Positions 38,099-48,151 of a DNA stretch of 64,000 bases are shown here, piece after piece; the stretch's first letter is position 1; every line of letters begins with the position of its first letter. The translations under genes were made by a program, and so were the position numbers. The notes under the pieces were generated by a model. That model saw only the letters and a list, made by a program, of their open reading frames with translations. It ran no database searches and was not told the origin of the DNA. Source of the DNA: Isochrysis galbana (taxonomy: Eukaryota; Haptophyta; Isochrysidales; Isochrysidaceae); the NCBI GenBank assembly GCA_018136815.1, contig CM030931.1, forward strand, positions 62,001 through 126,000. Direction: 5' to 3'.

Positions 38099-39326
38099 AT
38101 TAATGGTCAGCCCTAGCCTTGCTGGGGAGCTATGACCGATACACGGAGAGAAGACAAAAGACGGTCATGGAACATTTGATGACATCGAGAGAAAGTAAGA
38201 GAAGAGGCGGTATACCAATCGATGAGACCTTGATTGAGGCTTAAAATAACCCGCAGGTTAGAAGTAAAAGTCTGTCATCGTATGGAGCGCATTCCCAAAG
38301 CCCCCCACGGCCCAACAGCATCAGGCGCGCCCACATAACTTTCGACTCCACGCTTGGCTACCCAGGTGAAGGACCGGTGTCGGTCGTCACGTACAACATC
38401 AACGGCACCATATGTGTATCTAGCACTGTATCTGGCAGTATCTGAGATACGTATCTGGGAGTTGACCCACATACAGCCGTATCTACCGTGGGGGGCCGAT
38501 GGTCCGTATCTCCCATGTAGGGTTGGTTGGGAGGGCTGAGAACCACCCTATATACCTCTGGGTTTTTTCTTCTTTCTTCCACTCTTCTTTCTTCCTTCCT
38601 CTGTTCTTCTTACTTTTTACTATTTTTTCTTTACTGTTTACTGTTACTTCTTTTTGCTTCTGACTTATGAGACATTGCGAATGCGACAGCGCCTCCAGGA
38701 CGATCGCTCCGGAAACGGAGCGGACATTTGTCGCCCGGGTTTCCGCACCTGATCACGGCGGCCCGATACGGCGACAGCACAGGGGCCTTCCCTGACCCAC
38801 TTTCCACTTTATACGTTCCTTCCCTAGGACGATCGCTCCGGAAACGGGAAACGGAGCGGACATTCGTCTCGCTCGCGAATCGAACGGGCCGCCCGGGTTT
38901 CGGCAACTCGATCACGGCGGCCCGATACGACGTGCCTTCCCTGCCCCACTTTACATACTGCTTTTGGAGCAGGGAAACAGGACAAGAACCACTCCGGAAA
39001 TGGAGCGGACATGCTCGTCTCGCGCATCGAGGTTGTTTTCCAGCGGCCCGATCCGACTGTCTGCGGCCGCCTGACATCTATCGAGAATCGAAGACACCCC
39101 TTTCGGCCGGTGAGTGAAGTTTCCGTCGTGGTGTTGCTCCTACTACTATATGTGTTCGAGAAGGATTGGAAAGAAAGGTGTTGTGATGATTGACAGAAGA
39201 TGGTGCGCTAGCACGAGAGAGAGAGAGAGAGAAGAGAGGGAAGTGAGAGAACGACGGACCCTTGCCAGTCGCTCCCTACCAGAGACTCAACCTCGCCTTG
39301 CTCCCCATCCCTCCACGCGCCTACAA
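38099..39326. other. Intergenic stretch with GTATCT repeats and a duplicated Gly/Pro-codon block
   Basis: 38410-38515 contains six GTATCT hexamers plus GATAC inverses. At 38697-38775 and 38826-38935 a block (AGGACGATCGCTCCGGAAACG ... ATCACGGCGGCCCGATACG) occurs twice, with a third partial copy near 38990. At 38675-38692 CATTGCGAATGCGACA resembles the TGTCGCAT element terminus. A GA run lies at 39214-39235. I see no gene until ATG 39327. Confidence 0.6.
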
Positions 39327-41067
39327 ATGCCAAGGACGACGCTCGCCACCTCTGCCTCCAGTTACCAAGGAACGGTCGCCCTCGTCTTCTGGAGCGCCTT
39401 GCTCGGCGCGCACGTGCACGCTCAGCACGCCGAAGGCGACGGCACCATGTGTGGGGCGTCAAAGCACTTCGGCGTCGCTGGTAGTACCGCCAATTCTTTC
39501 GAGATGCAAACGAGCAACATTCTTCCGTCGGTCCCACCCGTCTACGATCCGTCCCAATGCTCAAATACGTTTTTCACAGGAATGGGAAACGTTCACTGGC
39601 TGCACCTTCATGATGTTCGTCCAGGGATTCCACTGAAGCTACAGACTTGCGGTTTCGATACGGATCTGAGTGTCTTCCGCGGAACCAGCTGCGGCAGCCT
39701 CATCCAGTTGGCGTGTAACGGTGACATCTCCAGTGTCTCAGGCGACTGCAACGTTGTTTTTGGTTCGGAGATCGACTTCACGCCTTCGATTACCTTCACT
39801 CCTGAGAGCGGGTACAACTACTACATTGTTGTCGGTGGCTACAATGGTGCTGTTGGTACAGCCACACTTCACGCCTTCGATTACCTTCACTCCTGAGAGC
39901 GGGTACAACTACTACATTGTTGTCGGTGGCTACAATGGTGCTGTTGGTACAGCCACCCTCAAAGCAACCTATCTCAATAGCTGTTGGGCAGCGGAGCACT
40001 TCGGCGTCGCTGGTAGTACCGCCAATTCTTTCGAGATGCAAACGAGCAACATTCTTCCGTCGGTCCCACCCGTCTACGATCCTTCCCAATGCCCAAATAC
40101 GTTTTTCACAGGAATGGGAAACGTTCACTGGCTGCACCTTCATGATGTTCGTCCAGGGATTCCGCTGAAGCTACAGACTTGCGGTTTCGATACGGATCTG
40201 AGTGTCTTCCGCGGAACCAGCTGCGGTAGCCTCATCCAGTTGGCGTGTAACGGTGACATCTCCAGTGTCTCAGGCGACTGCAACGTTGTTTTTGGTTCGG
40301 AGATCGACTTCACGCCTTCGATTACCTTCACTCCTGAGAGCGGGTACGACTACTACATTGTTGTCGGTGGCTACAATGGTGCTGTTGGTACAGCCACCCT
40401 CAAAGCAACCTATGCCACCACGGGCGCCCAGCAAGACCCCCACCTCTCCTTCGCGCATGGCGGCTCTGCCGACTTCCGCGGCTGTGACGGCTGCCTATTC
40501 AATTTCCTGAGTGCTCGCGACGTAAGTGTCAACGTGAAAACCGAGGTGGCCATCTTCGAGCTCCACAATCGTACCGTTCACGGCACATTCCTCACCGAGG
40601 TGCACATCGCCGCGCTCGACCGCCCGCGGAATGTCTGGTACAACGTATCGTTCTGGGCGGCCCAAGTTGGCGAGAACAACTGGGGCTGGCGCGAGATGAG
40701 TGGCACTTGTGCGCACAAATTCTTCCAGATGGGACCCAATTCCAAACGCGCCTGCTTCGATGTGATCACCACGACCGAGTACGCCTCCGCCTCCATCGAG
40801 CTCCCACAGTGGACAGTCCAAGTGAAGGCGCGCAAAGTGTGGAATCGTATCAGCGGCCCGGTGCACCGGCTCGATTTCTTCTTGAAGCCAAAGGTTGCTG
40901 AACGCGACCTTGCTGCTTGGCCGCATGGCATCATCGGTCAGTCGTACGATGGCGACAATCTGGCCATCAGTGGCAACAAGGACGACTACTCGAACAAAAC
41001 GGTATATACCTCGGCCATGGCCGAGGGTGCCATTGAAGGCGTCGCCACCGACTACCAGGTGTCGTGA
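39327..41067 (+). CDS. Secreted protein with tandem PPC-like domains and a VWD/root-cap-like C-terminus (frameshifted)
   Basis: ATG 39327 opens MPRTTLATSASSY followed by a hydrophobic stretch (VALVFWSALLGAHVHA), a good signal peptide with cleavage near AHA-QH. Next comes a domain like the bacterial pre-peptidase C-terminal fold (TCGFDTDLSVFRGTSC ... YYIVVGGYNGAVGTATL), present twice, at about 39463-39870 and 39988-40413, nearly identical. The last 215 codons start QQDPHLSFAHGGSADFRGC, resembling von Willebrand D, and end with HGIIGQSYDGD, as in plant root-cap proteins. A 91-bp duplication (39776-39866 repeated from 39867) shifts the frame, so as sequenced the first frame stops at 39896. It is probably an extracellular binding or adhesion protein. 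The shift may be an assembly fault. Confidence 0.7.
39776..39957 (+). repeat. 91-bp tandem duplication inside the secreted-protein gene
   Basis: CTTCACGCCTTCGATTACC starts at 39776 and again at 39867; the 91-bp units are essentially identical. The length is 1 modulo 3, which explains exactly why the upstream and downstream coding frames differ. Confidence 0.92.
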
Positions 41068-41653
41068 GCGTTTGAGACTCGGTTCAAGTACTCTCGCTTC
41101 GATTCAACTATGGCCAACTCGCGCCCGCGCTCGATTGCTCGGCCCCTTGCTATGGACCAGCCGGACACGATGCCCTTGTTCACGTCATCGACTGAGATGC
41201 AGTAGTCATGCAACGCGCCGCATCACGTTTCACACCAGGCAGTCCCTTGGGCTGGTGAGGGCGTGTCGATCAGATCCCAACGTGTAATGCTATGTCGATT
41301 GCCAATAGCAAGTAGGCGCCGGGGTAGAGGTGGGGACAGTAAAAATCGGGTTCTCATGATCGCTTTCTTATAGCGAAAAAAAGGCATGGATGACCTCCAT
41401 ATGTCCTAACTAGACGACCCACCGAGTCTCAGCTCCCTAATCTTTCGCGCGCGCGCGCCGACGTGATAAAATTCCAATTTTTTCGGCCCGGCGGTGTCGA
41501 CGGCCCACGTAACCACTTTAACGACCGCTCGGAAGCTGTTATTGGTCGCCCGGCCGCATTTTTTTTGCGTGGTTGTGCATCATCCGTCGTGGTAAGAATG
41601 ATATACTAGATGGATAAAAAAACATCTGAAGAATCTGGGCTACAGACCTATGA
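41068..41653. other. Non-coding stretch after the secreted-protein gene
   Basis: No supported gene. It contains a GCGCGCGCGC run near 41449 and T/A-runs. It is probably the 3' untranslated region and spacer. Confidence 0.6.
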
Positions 41654-41830
41654 CTATGACGAATTGGGATGGCCCATAGGGCCTGAGGGCAATGAGGAGG
41701 GTGGCAAGCCGGCGGCAGGCGCGGCTGAAGAGACGACTTCGGAGACGCTGACGGGCTGAAGCCCGTCAGCAGAGGAAGGCGGGCAGGCGGGCTTGAGCGA
41801 GGGCGAGGACGGCGGCGAGAGCGACGACAT
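41654..41830 (-). CDS. Short ORF1 of a third MSxxS-type element copy (truncated)
   Basis: The 58-codon frame from ATG 41830 begins MSSLSPPSSPSLKPAC and is Pro/Ser/Ala-rich like the starts of ORF1 at 37425 and 61574. It stops early at 41654, so it is either a truncated copy or a diverged short form. Confidence 0.45.
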   Translation of the reverse strand: MSSLSPPSSPSLKPACPPSSADGLQPVSVSEVVSSAAPAAGLPPSSLPSGPMGHPNSS

Positions 41831-42240
41831 CGAGCGAGCGGCGAGAGGCGAGGGTGAGTGAGAGGAGGGCTGTGATGGCGGGGGCTGGCGAGGAGAGGCG
41901 AGGGTGTAGGGTATGAGGGTTACGAGAGCGAGAGCGACGAGAGCGAGAGCGACGACGGATGACGACTGACGACAGGACGACGGACAGAGACACCCAGGAT
42001 AACACTCCGACTCTCGCCCCACGACTTTCTCACACAACTCGACTGAAATCAAACCAACCCAAACACTCCGGTCAGACGACGACGGACGACGATCAGAAGG
42101 CGATCTGCCGGCGATCCCGTCTGGAAGGGGAATCGCACCAAACGGAAACGAGGGGCAATCCTGCCGCACAGGATTCCAAAAGACTTACCGAATAACGCGC
42201 GCCGAAATCTCGTGGATATCAGCCATCCGTGGAGCCCATT
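41831..42240 (-). mobile_element. Leader of the third MSxxS-type element copy
   Basis: 41940-42190 on the minus strand matches 59215-59460 on the plus strand almost base for base (GTGCGGCAGGATTGCCCCTCG ... CGTCGCTCTCGC). The two are inverted copies of one element leader. The outer terminus is not clear at this locus. Confidence 0.7.
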
Positions 42241-42286
42241 CGACGTTTGACGTCTCTGAGCGAGCTCGATAGGTCCATTTCTAAAG

Positions 42287-43570
42287 TCATGGGAGAAGAT
42301 AGCCGAATGGTCTAGCTGGGGCGCCATGTATGGCAATGTCGCCTTCCGGCGTCACGCATTCCACCGAGGAGCGGACCGCGTAGTCCAAGTTGAAATTCTC
42401 CCCATCATCGAGGGTCACGTGGAAAGTCCGCGGGAAGCGATGGCCTAGGGCAGTAGTGTCCGTGTATACGTAGAAGTGCCAAATCGGGCGTTTGCCCGCC
42501 TCGACCTTCGTGATTCCCTCAAGCGAGGTTTTGACGCGTTGTTGGTTGCCCCTAAGGACATGGAAACCTTCGCGCTCCAATGCGCTAGCCAAATGTCGAG
42601 TCCTAGTTTTGTACGCCTTAACCGGGTCGAAGATGCGGAACACGATGTACGTGGCGACCTCTTTGAGGGAGGAGCGGACCGCGCTAGATTTGCGCGGTGC
42701 TGAGTCGGCTAGCGCGCCATAGGTGACTCCAAATTCGTGCGGGACTCCCGAGAGTACTGTTTGAAGCTTGTCGCCGTAGGCGGCCTTGAATTGGTCGTGT
42801 GCGTCGTCATCGACGTAAAAAATCCAAGGGCCCTTTCGGCCCTTATCCATTCCGTCTGGAGTGGCGTCTAGGCCTTCTAGCCTAGAGAGTAGGAATTTCA
42901 TGAATGTGGCTACATCTTCGCTTTTGATATCCTTCTTGTCCTCAGCTAGCTGGGCTAGCTGAATGAAGAAGGGAGTGTCTTCGGGTTCTTCTTCCTCATC
43001 TGGTGGAGGAGAAGCGAATGAGGTGGTGTTGTTTGGAGTCGGTTTTGGGTCCGACTGGGGGTCGGCCCGCTTGCGTGACTGCGGCTGTGGCTGTTGAGCT
43101 GGTGGCTGCTGGGCTTGCTGTTGTGGCTCTTTCCCTTTGTGTCCATGTGCGGCTTGCGCGTACGACTTAGGTGGAGGATTTGGCTGTTGGTTGGAGGGAG
43201 CAAATGCTCCAGTGATTGTTTGTTGTGTCATGTGCCCGCCCCCGAGGGGTGCACAGATGGTAGGAGTTACCGCCATGGGGGTGGCAGCAGAGCTGCCACA
43301 CCCCATGGGGAGTCCTTGAGTGGGTGGCTGCCCGGCGGCGCTGGCGTTCTGAGCCTGAGTCAGGTTCTGCTTGTCAGCAGGGAACAGGACTTTGCCTGCT
43401 CCCTGCTTCTGTGGCTGCCTGGGAGGCGAGGGTGGCGGCGCCATCTCGACGTCGTTGTCAGGCGGTGCTGAGGCCTGCGAGCGCTTCGGCTCCGGCGGCT
43501 TGGGGCGGCCCCGTTGGGGCGTCGTGACGGCGGGGGGCTGGGAGAGGGGAGCGGTCGGCGCGCGCTCCAT
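42287..43570 (-). CDS. MERA-family ORF1 protein, 427 residues
   Basis: From ATG 43570 the protein begins MERAPTAPLSQPP. About 200 residues are Pro/Gln/Ala-rich and disordered. A Glu/Asp patch (DEEEEPED) and a folded region of about 200 residues follow (FFIQLAQLAEDKKDIK ... GPWIFYVDDDAHDQF ... KEVATYIVFRIFDPVKAYKTRT ... RPIWHFYVYTD). The alternation of strands and helices is reminiscent of RNA-binding modules in ORF1 of non-LTR elements, but I do not recognise a named domain. The related copy at 6019 shares the N-terminus and upstream sequence. The frame is intact, so this is the best-preserved ORF1 in the window. Confidence 0.6.
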   Translation of the reverse strand: MERAPTAPLSQPPAVTTPQRGRPKPPEPKRSQASAPPDNDVEMAPPPSPPRQPQKQGAGKVLFPADKQNLTQAQNASAAGQPPTQGLPMGCGSSAATPMAVTPTICAPLGGGHMTQQTITGAFAPSNQQPNPPPKSYAQAAHGHKGKEPQQQAQQPPAQQPQPQSRKRADPQSDPKPTPNNTTSFASPPPDEEEEPEDTPFFIQLAQLAEDKKDIKSEDVATFMKFLLSRLEGLDATPDGMDKGRKGPWIFYVDDDAHDQFKAAYGDKLQTVLSGVPHEFGVTYGALADSAPRKSSAVRSSLKEVATYIVFRIFDPVKAYKTRTRHLASALEREGFHVLRGNQQRVKTSLEGITKVEAGKRPIWHFYVYTDTTALGHRFPRTFHVTLDDGENFNLDYAVRSSVECVTPEGDIAIHGAPARPFGYLLP

Positions 43571-43624
43571 CGCTAAAACTATAACAATAGTTTAACGCAC
43601 CGGATACCAATAAGGACCTCACGC
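43571..43624 (-). promoter_or_regulatory. Leader upstream of MERA ORF1
   Basis: Read leftward: TATAGCGTGAGGTCCTTATTGG ... AACTATTGTTATAGTTT, then ATG. The AACTATTGTTATAGTTT string also precedes ATG 6019, so it is conserved and probably part of the element's promoter or RNA leader. It is itself a near-palindrome. Confidence 0.5.
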
Positions 43625-43872
43625 TATATTAATGAGGAAAAACCCGAGCCGAATCTAGATCAAGAGACGAGCCACAATCTCCCACCCCCTTCTCTCCAAC
43701 TCCCGGCCGAAGCAGCGCGCGCGGCCTCCCTGGAACCAGCTTCTCCGCCAGAGAGGGAACTGGGGAAGGGGAAGGGGGTTGTTTAGGGGTTAAGGTTGGG
43801 TAGTAGGGAGGTACACTAGCAAGCTGCCTCACGCCGTGTACGTAGCGGGAATTTTTAAGAAGATTTTTTTTT
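43625..43872 (+). mobile_element. 3'-end fragment of the LINE family, ending in a T-run
   Basis: The 250 bp match the 3' untranslated region of the LINE at 59498-59760 (minus strand), ending in TTTTTAAGAAGA plus about ten T. It is 5'-truncated, as usual for LINE insertions, and abuts the hAT transposase fragment. Confidence 0.75.
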
Positions 43873-43875
43873 TGT

Positions 43876-44634
43876 CAAGTATTGCGAAGACCTTGGTGTC
43901 ACCTTGGTCTCATGGACACGCTTAGGACCACAATGCAGATTATGGACCCTGTCTATCGTTTGCTCCGCCTGACCGATGGAAAACTTGGAGCAAATTTGGG
44001 CAAGGTGTACGCTTATTTGTTGCAAATCGATGCGCATCTTCGGTCCTTCGATGGTCTTGATGCGGCCACACGGCACAAAATCCACAAGCTCTTTATGGCC
44101 AGGTGGGAGTATTTGCACGCGCCAGTGATGACTGCTGCATATTGCCTGGAGCCTGAATTTTGCTGTCGCAAGTTTTCCGCTCAAGAAATGGCTGAGCTGA
44201 AGCAGTGTCTGAAGGCGATGTCCAATGCGGAGCATCCGTATCCGGACTTATTGGCAGAATACTCCGACTTCCAAGAGGCCTGCACAAGTGGCATGCATGA
44301 TCTAACCCCTGAAATAGCATTCGGTAATCGTCCACGAAGCATGGCGTCGTATAAGTGGGCGAATGTGTATTTATCTCCTTGGCCTCACCTTCGGTGGGCA
44401 GCATGCCGTTTACTAGCTCTCAGCTGCTCGGCCTCGGGTTGCGAGCGCTCATGGTCCGTTGAAGATTGGATCCACTCCAAGAAGAGAAATAGGCTAGGCC
44501 AAACTACAGTGGAAAGGCTGGTAAGAAGTCACACCAATTTGTTGCTCGAAGATTTGCTTTTGGATTGGGAGTCTCGTGTGTTGCCTTGGGAGTTGGACAT
44601 GGTTGTGGAGGAGCCTGAGGATGAGCGTGAGTGA
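43876..44634 (+). pseudogene. hAT-family DNA transposase, C-terminal part
   Basis: An open frame of about 250 codons is cut at its 5' end by the LINE fragment (first ATG at 43912, MDTLRTTMQIMD). The C-terminal section RWAACRLLALSCSASGCERSWSVED followed by IHSKKRNRLG and VERLVRSHTNLLL is the hAT dimerisation domain, where the CERSWS segment and KKRNRL are typical. The preceding helical region (YRLLRLTDGKLGANLGKVYAYL) also fits hAT transposases. The N-terminal BED finger and the first catalytic acidic residues are absent, so it is not functional alone. A Glu-rich tail ends the frame. Confidence 0.8.
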
Positions 44635-44689
44635 GTGAATGAATACTACTATTATAACATCGGCTTTACCATTATAATATATTATAAGA

Positions 44690-44790
44690 ATAGTAGTGGG
44701 CCACCTGATATCAGCCTGATATCAGGTCCTGATATCAGGTATCAGGTCGCCAAGACCTGATGACCTGAGACCTGACGGGGCATCTAGGTT
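44690..44790 (+). repeat. Right end of the hAT element: CCTGATATCAGG palindromes
   Basis: GCCTGATATCAGGTCCTGATATCAGG is followed by GGTCGCCAAGACCTGATGACCTG and CTGACGGGGCATCTAGG. It sits 60 bp after the transposase stop. Similar strings end the MITE at 35.4 kb and occur at 53.8 kb. Sub-terminal repeats of this kind are usual transposase-binding sites. Confidence 0.65.
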
Positions 44791-45027
44791 CTTAATGGCA
44801 GGGTTTCTTAATGGTGCACCCATACTGTAGAGGAACCGATCCCCCCGCGGGCGCGACGGCCCATTCTTTACTTACGGGTAGAGCGTGAGTGCGCGTGACG
44901 GAGGGGGAGAGAGGGGGCGGCGGATCGCACCATTTCTTGGCGAAGATTTTCGTAGCGTCAGGTAGCCCCCCCCGGAGCTTTTTTATTGGGTACCGCGCCA
45001 CGGTCAAAAAATGCAGCCCAACCCTTA

Positions 45028-45147
45028 CTAATAGTTAAAAAGCCCCTGTTTGACCGCCCTAGCTAGGGCTTCGTGGGCAGCCTTGGTGTAGGCTCCCTTG
45101 GCCCCTGTGGACGGCGCCACAGGCACCCTGGCGGCCGCCGGAGCCAT
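45028..45147 (-). CDS. Possible small ORF, 39 residues
   Basis: From ATG 45147: MAPAAARVPVAPSTGAKGAY, then TKAAHEALARAVKQGLFNY and stop. The composition looks like real coding (an amphipathic helix at the C-terminus) and it is upstream of nothing else on this strand. It may be a short exon or a remnant. No family is recognised. Confidence 0.2.
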   Translation of the reverse strand: MAPAAARVPVAPSTGAKGAYTKAAHEALARAVKQGLFNY

Positions 45148-45297
45148 CGGCGCCGGCGTGTGCTGGCTGCGAAGCGCTGTTGGCTGCGAAGCGCTAGCCT
45201 CTAGTCACATAAACGAAATTTGGGTGGGGAAAGGCGAATTTGTCGAAATTGGAATATTGAGCTGAAATTGTCAAACGAAACTCTGGCCTGTCCCTAG

Positions 45298-45305
45298 AGA
45301 GAGAG

Positions 45306-45350
<45 letters not shown>
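45298..45350 (+). repeat. GA microsatellite
   Basis: About 25 GA dinucleotides, upstream of the C-rich leader of the gene at 45892. Confidence 0.95.
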
Positions 45351-45352
<2 letters not shown>

Positions 45353-45399
45353 TGAGTAGAGAGTAGAGAGCCGAGAGAGAGGCTCCAACTCCCTGCTCT

Positions 45400-45835
45400 C
45401 CACCCCCACCCACTCTCCTCCTCTCAACCTGCGTCTTCCCTCTCCCGCCCCTCCCGCCCTTCCCCTCTCGGCTCTCGGAGCTCGCCGCCTCTCTCTCTTC
45501 TCCTCACCCCGGCCGCCGCCCCCCGCCCCCCCGCCCCCCCGCCCCCCTTCCCCTCTCGGCTCTCGGCTCTCGGAGATCGCCTCTCTCTCTCCCAGCTGCC
45601 CCCCCCCCGCCCCCCCGCCCCCCCGCCCCCGCCCCCCCGCCCCTCCCGCCCCTCCCCTCTCGGCTCTCGGAGCTCGCCGCCTCGCCTCTCTCTCCCCTTC
45701 TCCCCCCCCCGCCCCCCCGCCCCCCGCCCCCCCCCCCCCCCCTCTTCTCTGCCCCCCCCCCCCCCCCCTTCTCATTATTCCCCCCCCCCTCCCCTTCTCC
45801 CCCCCCGCCGCCGCCGATCCCTTTTCATTCCGCCC
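45400..45835 (+). repeat. C-rich tract with G-quadruplex potential on the minus strand
   Basis: Repeated CCCCCCGCCCCCCCG blocks alternate with CTCTCGGCTCTCGGAG segments, ending about 55 bp before ATG 45892. The opposite strand has many GGGG runs. The paralogous gene at 57719 has an equivalent tract in the same sense-strand orientation. Confidence 0.9.
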
Positions 45836-45891
45836 GATGCTCTCTCTCCTCCGCCCCTCTCGGCTCTCCCCTCCCGAGGGAGGGAGGCATC

Positions 45892-47247
45892 ATGGCCGAG
45901 CTCGCCCACCACGCCGAGCGTCCCCGCAAGATAGCGCTGCAGCCCGTGATGGGTATATCCAGCCGACGCGGCAACCTCACCGACCGCCACCCTTCCTCAC
46001 CCCTCGCTCGCTTCTGCACCGCGTTCCCTCCTCTCCCTCTCGAGAACAGCCAGGCGGCCTGGTCGCGTGAGCATCGGCTTCGAGCTTCAACCCCGCCTCG
46101 ATTACACAAGAGGGACAGCGCGCCCGCCCGGCTCGTCAGAACACAACCCGCCGAAAGCTCAAGCGAGTCCTCGATAAGCGCAGAGAGCGCCGACGGATCG
46201 CAGGGACCGAAAGTCGAAGACGGCGAGCAACAGGAGATCGGGCTGTCGAACCAACTCGACGGGTGCGTGAGCCTGAATGGACCCTTCACACCGTCCACGA
46301 TTACCTCACAAGCGGCAACGATCGGGCCCAGTGTCAGCAGCCATATTCGTAGCACCTGCTCTAGCAACCGCTCTTCGATGTGTTCGTCGCCAATGAGGAG
46401 GTCAGAGGCCCAACTGATGGCGGACTACGAATGGGATGCTCGGGCCTACATGACGGCGGCATCAAAGTTGGGCGACCCCGTTGAGAAGAGCTTTCGTATC
46501 GAGATGGCGATTGCGTCTTGGGACAAATCGCTAGCGCTTGCCAGATCTTTGGGGCTGGCCCACTCCCGTCCATGGGCTAAAATACTCCTGGGGAGGGCGG
46601 GCTCTCACATGCGGCTCGCTGCCTCATTATTCGGCAGCGATAGGTCACGAGAGCACTACACACTCGCAATCATGGATGCCAGCGCTGTATTAGAGGTAGC
46701 GGCGCATAGTTCGCAAGCGATTGTCATTCGTGCACGCGCCTCCATCGCGCTTGCTTGCTCCGGTTTCACTCAGGACGATGCCGAGCGCAACACGCGGTTA
46801 GAGCACGCTGCTCGGGACTTGAGTACTCTACAGGCAGCAGGCATAGAGGCGGGGAACGCGATGGACGTTCACACCGCCGTCACGTGGGCGAACGCAGCAC
46901 CAGCCATCGCCAAGCATTTCACCGCCGAGTATGGGCTGCCATTCCCGGAGGTGGTTGCCGATGTCACGGTTCTGGCTGTGCGTCTAAGCCGTGATGCAAC
47001 TTCACAGGTCCCAACCCACAACAAGCCCAGCACAAAGCACCCGAACGCTGAGCGTGTGAGTGAGCCCGCGGAACAGGATGCGCTGCTGGTATCACCTATG
47101 GAAGACTCGCGGCCGGACTTGCTGATCAGAGCCCTGAAGCAGCGCTCCAGCCACGTTCGACTCGCCATTGTGTGGTGCGCCATTGGAGTAGCCCTTGCCT
47201 CATGCTTGCTTGCTCTCGTGCGAGCGAGTCCGCCCATGTCCTTGTGA
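45892..47247 (+). CDS. Tail-anchored helical-repeat (TPR-like) membrane protein
   Basis: A 451-residue intact frame from ATG 45892 (CATCATGGCC, a good eukaryotic context). Residues 1-170 are Ser/Arg/Pro-rich and probably disordered. Residues about 175-335 form paired amphipathic helices (SFRIEMAIASWDKSLALARSL, SREHYTLAIMDASAVLEVA), spaced like tetratricopeptide repeats. A polar linker follows, and then a C-terminal hydrophobic segment (VRLAIVWCAIGVALASCLLALV, about 422-443) with only a short tail. That is the layout of a tail-anchored membrane protein facing the cytosol. I do not recognise an ortholog. An inverted partial copy lies at 57171-57719. Confidence 0.75.
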   Translation: MAELAHHAERPRKIALQPVMGISSRRGNLTDRHPSSPLARFCTAFPPLPLENSQAAWSREHRLRASTPPRLHKRDSAPARLVRTQPAESSSESSISAESADGSQGPKVEDGEQQEIGLSNQLDGCVSLNGPFTPSTITSQAATIGPSVSSHIRSTCSSNRSSMCSSPMRRSEAQLMADYEWDARAYMTAASKLGDPVEKSFRIEMAIASWDKSLALARSLGLAHSRPWAKILLGRAGSHMRLAASLFGSDRSREHYTLAIMDASAVLEVAAHSSQAIVIRARASIALACSGFTQDDAERNTRLEHAARDLSTLQAAGIEAGNAMDVHTAVTWANAAPAIAKHFTAEYGLPFPEVVADVTVLAVRLSRDATSQVPTHNKPSTKHPNAERVSEPAEQDALLVSPMEDSRPDLLIRALKQRSSHVRLAIVWCAIGVALASCLLALVRASPPMSL

Positions 47248-48151
47248 CGTGGCGGCGGATCGGTTTTCTCTCCCGCGAATAGGCTTTCTTTTCCGGTGCG
47301 AGGAGAAGAGGGGCTGTCCTCCACATGCCTCGTTCTACAGCTTCATTAAGGGATGCCCCCCCCCCCCCCCACCTCTCCCATTGATCCACCACCCGTCTCC
47401 GGATCATTATGCTCGGCATTTCATGGTGAATGAGGAGGGAAGAAGATTTTTGCCGCCTTGGTCAAAAGGTTCTCTTTCCTCATCGTTGTCATTCCTCCTT
47501 ATCGTGTGTGCAAATCGCGTTTGTTACCTGGCCGAGAACATTGCGCCCATACTTGTATAAATGTAATAGAAAAACTATTCTGTAAAAAACCTTTTAATAC
47601 TATCTCCAGTATTGGGTGCTACGCACATTCGACCGGGGGGGCGTGGGCGCGTTTGCCTGCAACAAAAGTAGAACTAAATAAAACTATTGACTATGGATTG
47701 ACATCTGGCCGCACTTACCATACTACGAACCCTTCCTCACTATCACTATCACTATCACTCGCGAGCAGACTCACACTAGAGCTAGAGCTGGGAGACAGGC
47801 CAAGCACGTGTGTGAGTGATGAGTGAAGCACAACAAACATATGAGCACAATGTCGACCATTTACACGCATCCTGAAAGACGCACCCGTACTGAGCCTACG
47901 CCTCACGTCACGCTGCCTCGTGGCTCGCGCTTTCGGCGATTCCTGCGAGGGGGTTTCCGGGGTTGCAGGAACTTCGACAGCGAGTAGACGTTGCCCCGAG
48001 TCCGAGATCATGTTGTGCTTCTTGGTGGCGATGTGGCTAGCTGCCGCGGGGATGCCTGCGAAATGCAGAACAAGATGGTTAGGTGTAAGCTACGAGGAGC
48101 GCGAGGCACAAGGTTAAGGTTGGGGCATCAGACAGGGCTGGAGCTAGTGGG
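47248..48151. other. Spacer after the helical-repeat gene
   Basis: No strong gene. It includes a C-run at 47354-47370, a TATCAC microsatellite near 47740-47760 and AATAAAAC at about 47677. A minus-strand frame at 47715-48011 is Ser/Asp low complexity and is not called. Confidence 0.5.

Noticed and set aside
43571-43872. One continuous 5' untranslated region for MERA ORF1
   Set aside because: 43625-43872 matches the 3' end of the LINE on the plus strand, so it is a separate insertion and not part of the ORF1 leader.
44792-45007. Minus-strand frame of 71 codons
   Set aside because: It lacks an ATG start and overlaps G- and C-runs; no recognisable domain.
45194-45775. Minus-strand Gly/Arg-rich frame of 193 codons
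   Set aside because: Antisense of the C-rich leader of the gene at 45892; pure low complexity.
47715-48011. Minus-strand Ser/Asp-rich frame as a second exon of the 48.5-kb gene
   Set aside because: Composition comes from a TATCAC microsatellite, and no convincing splice sites connect it.
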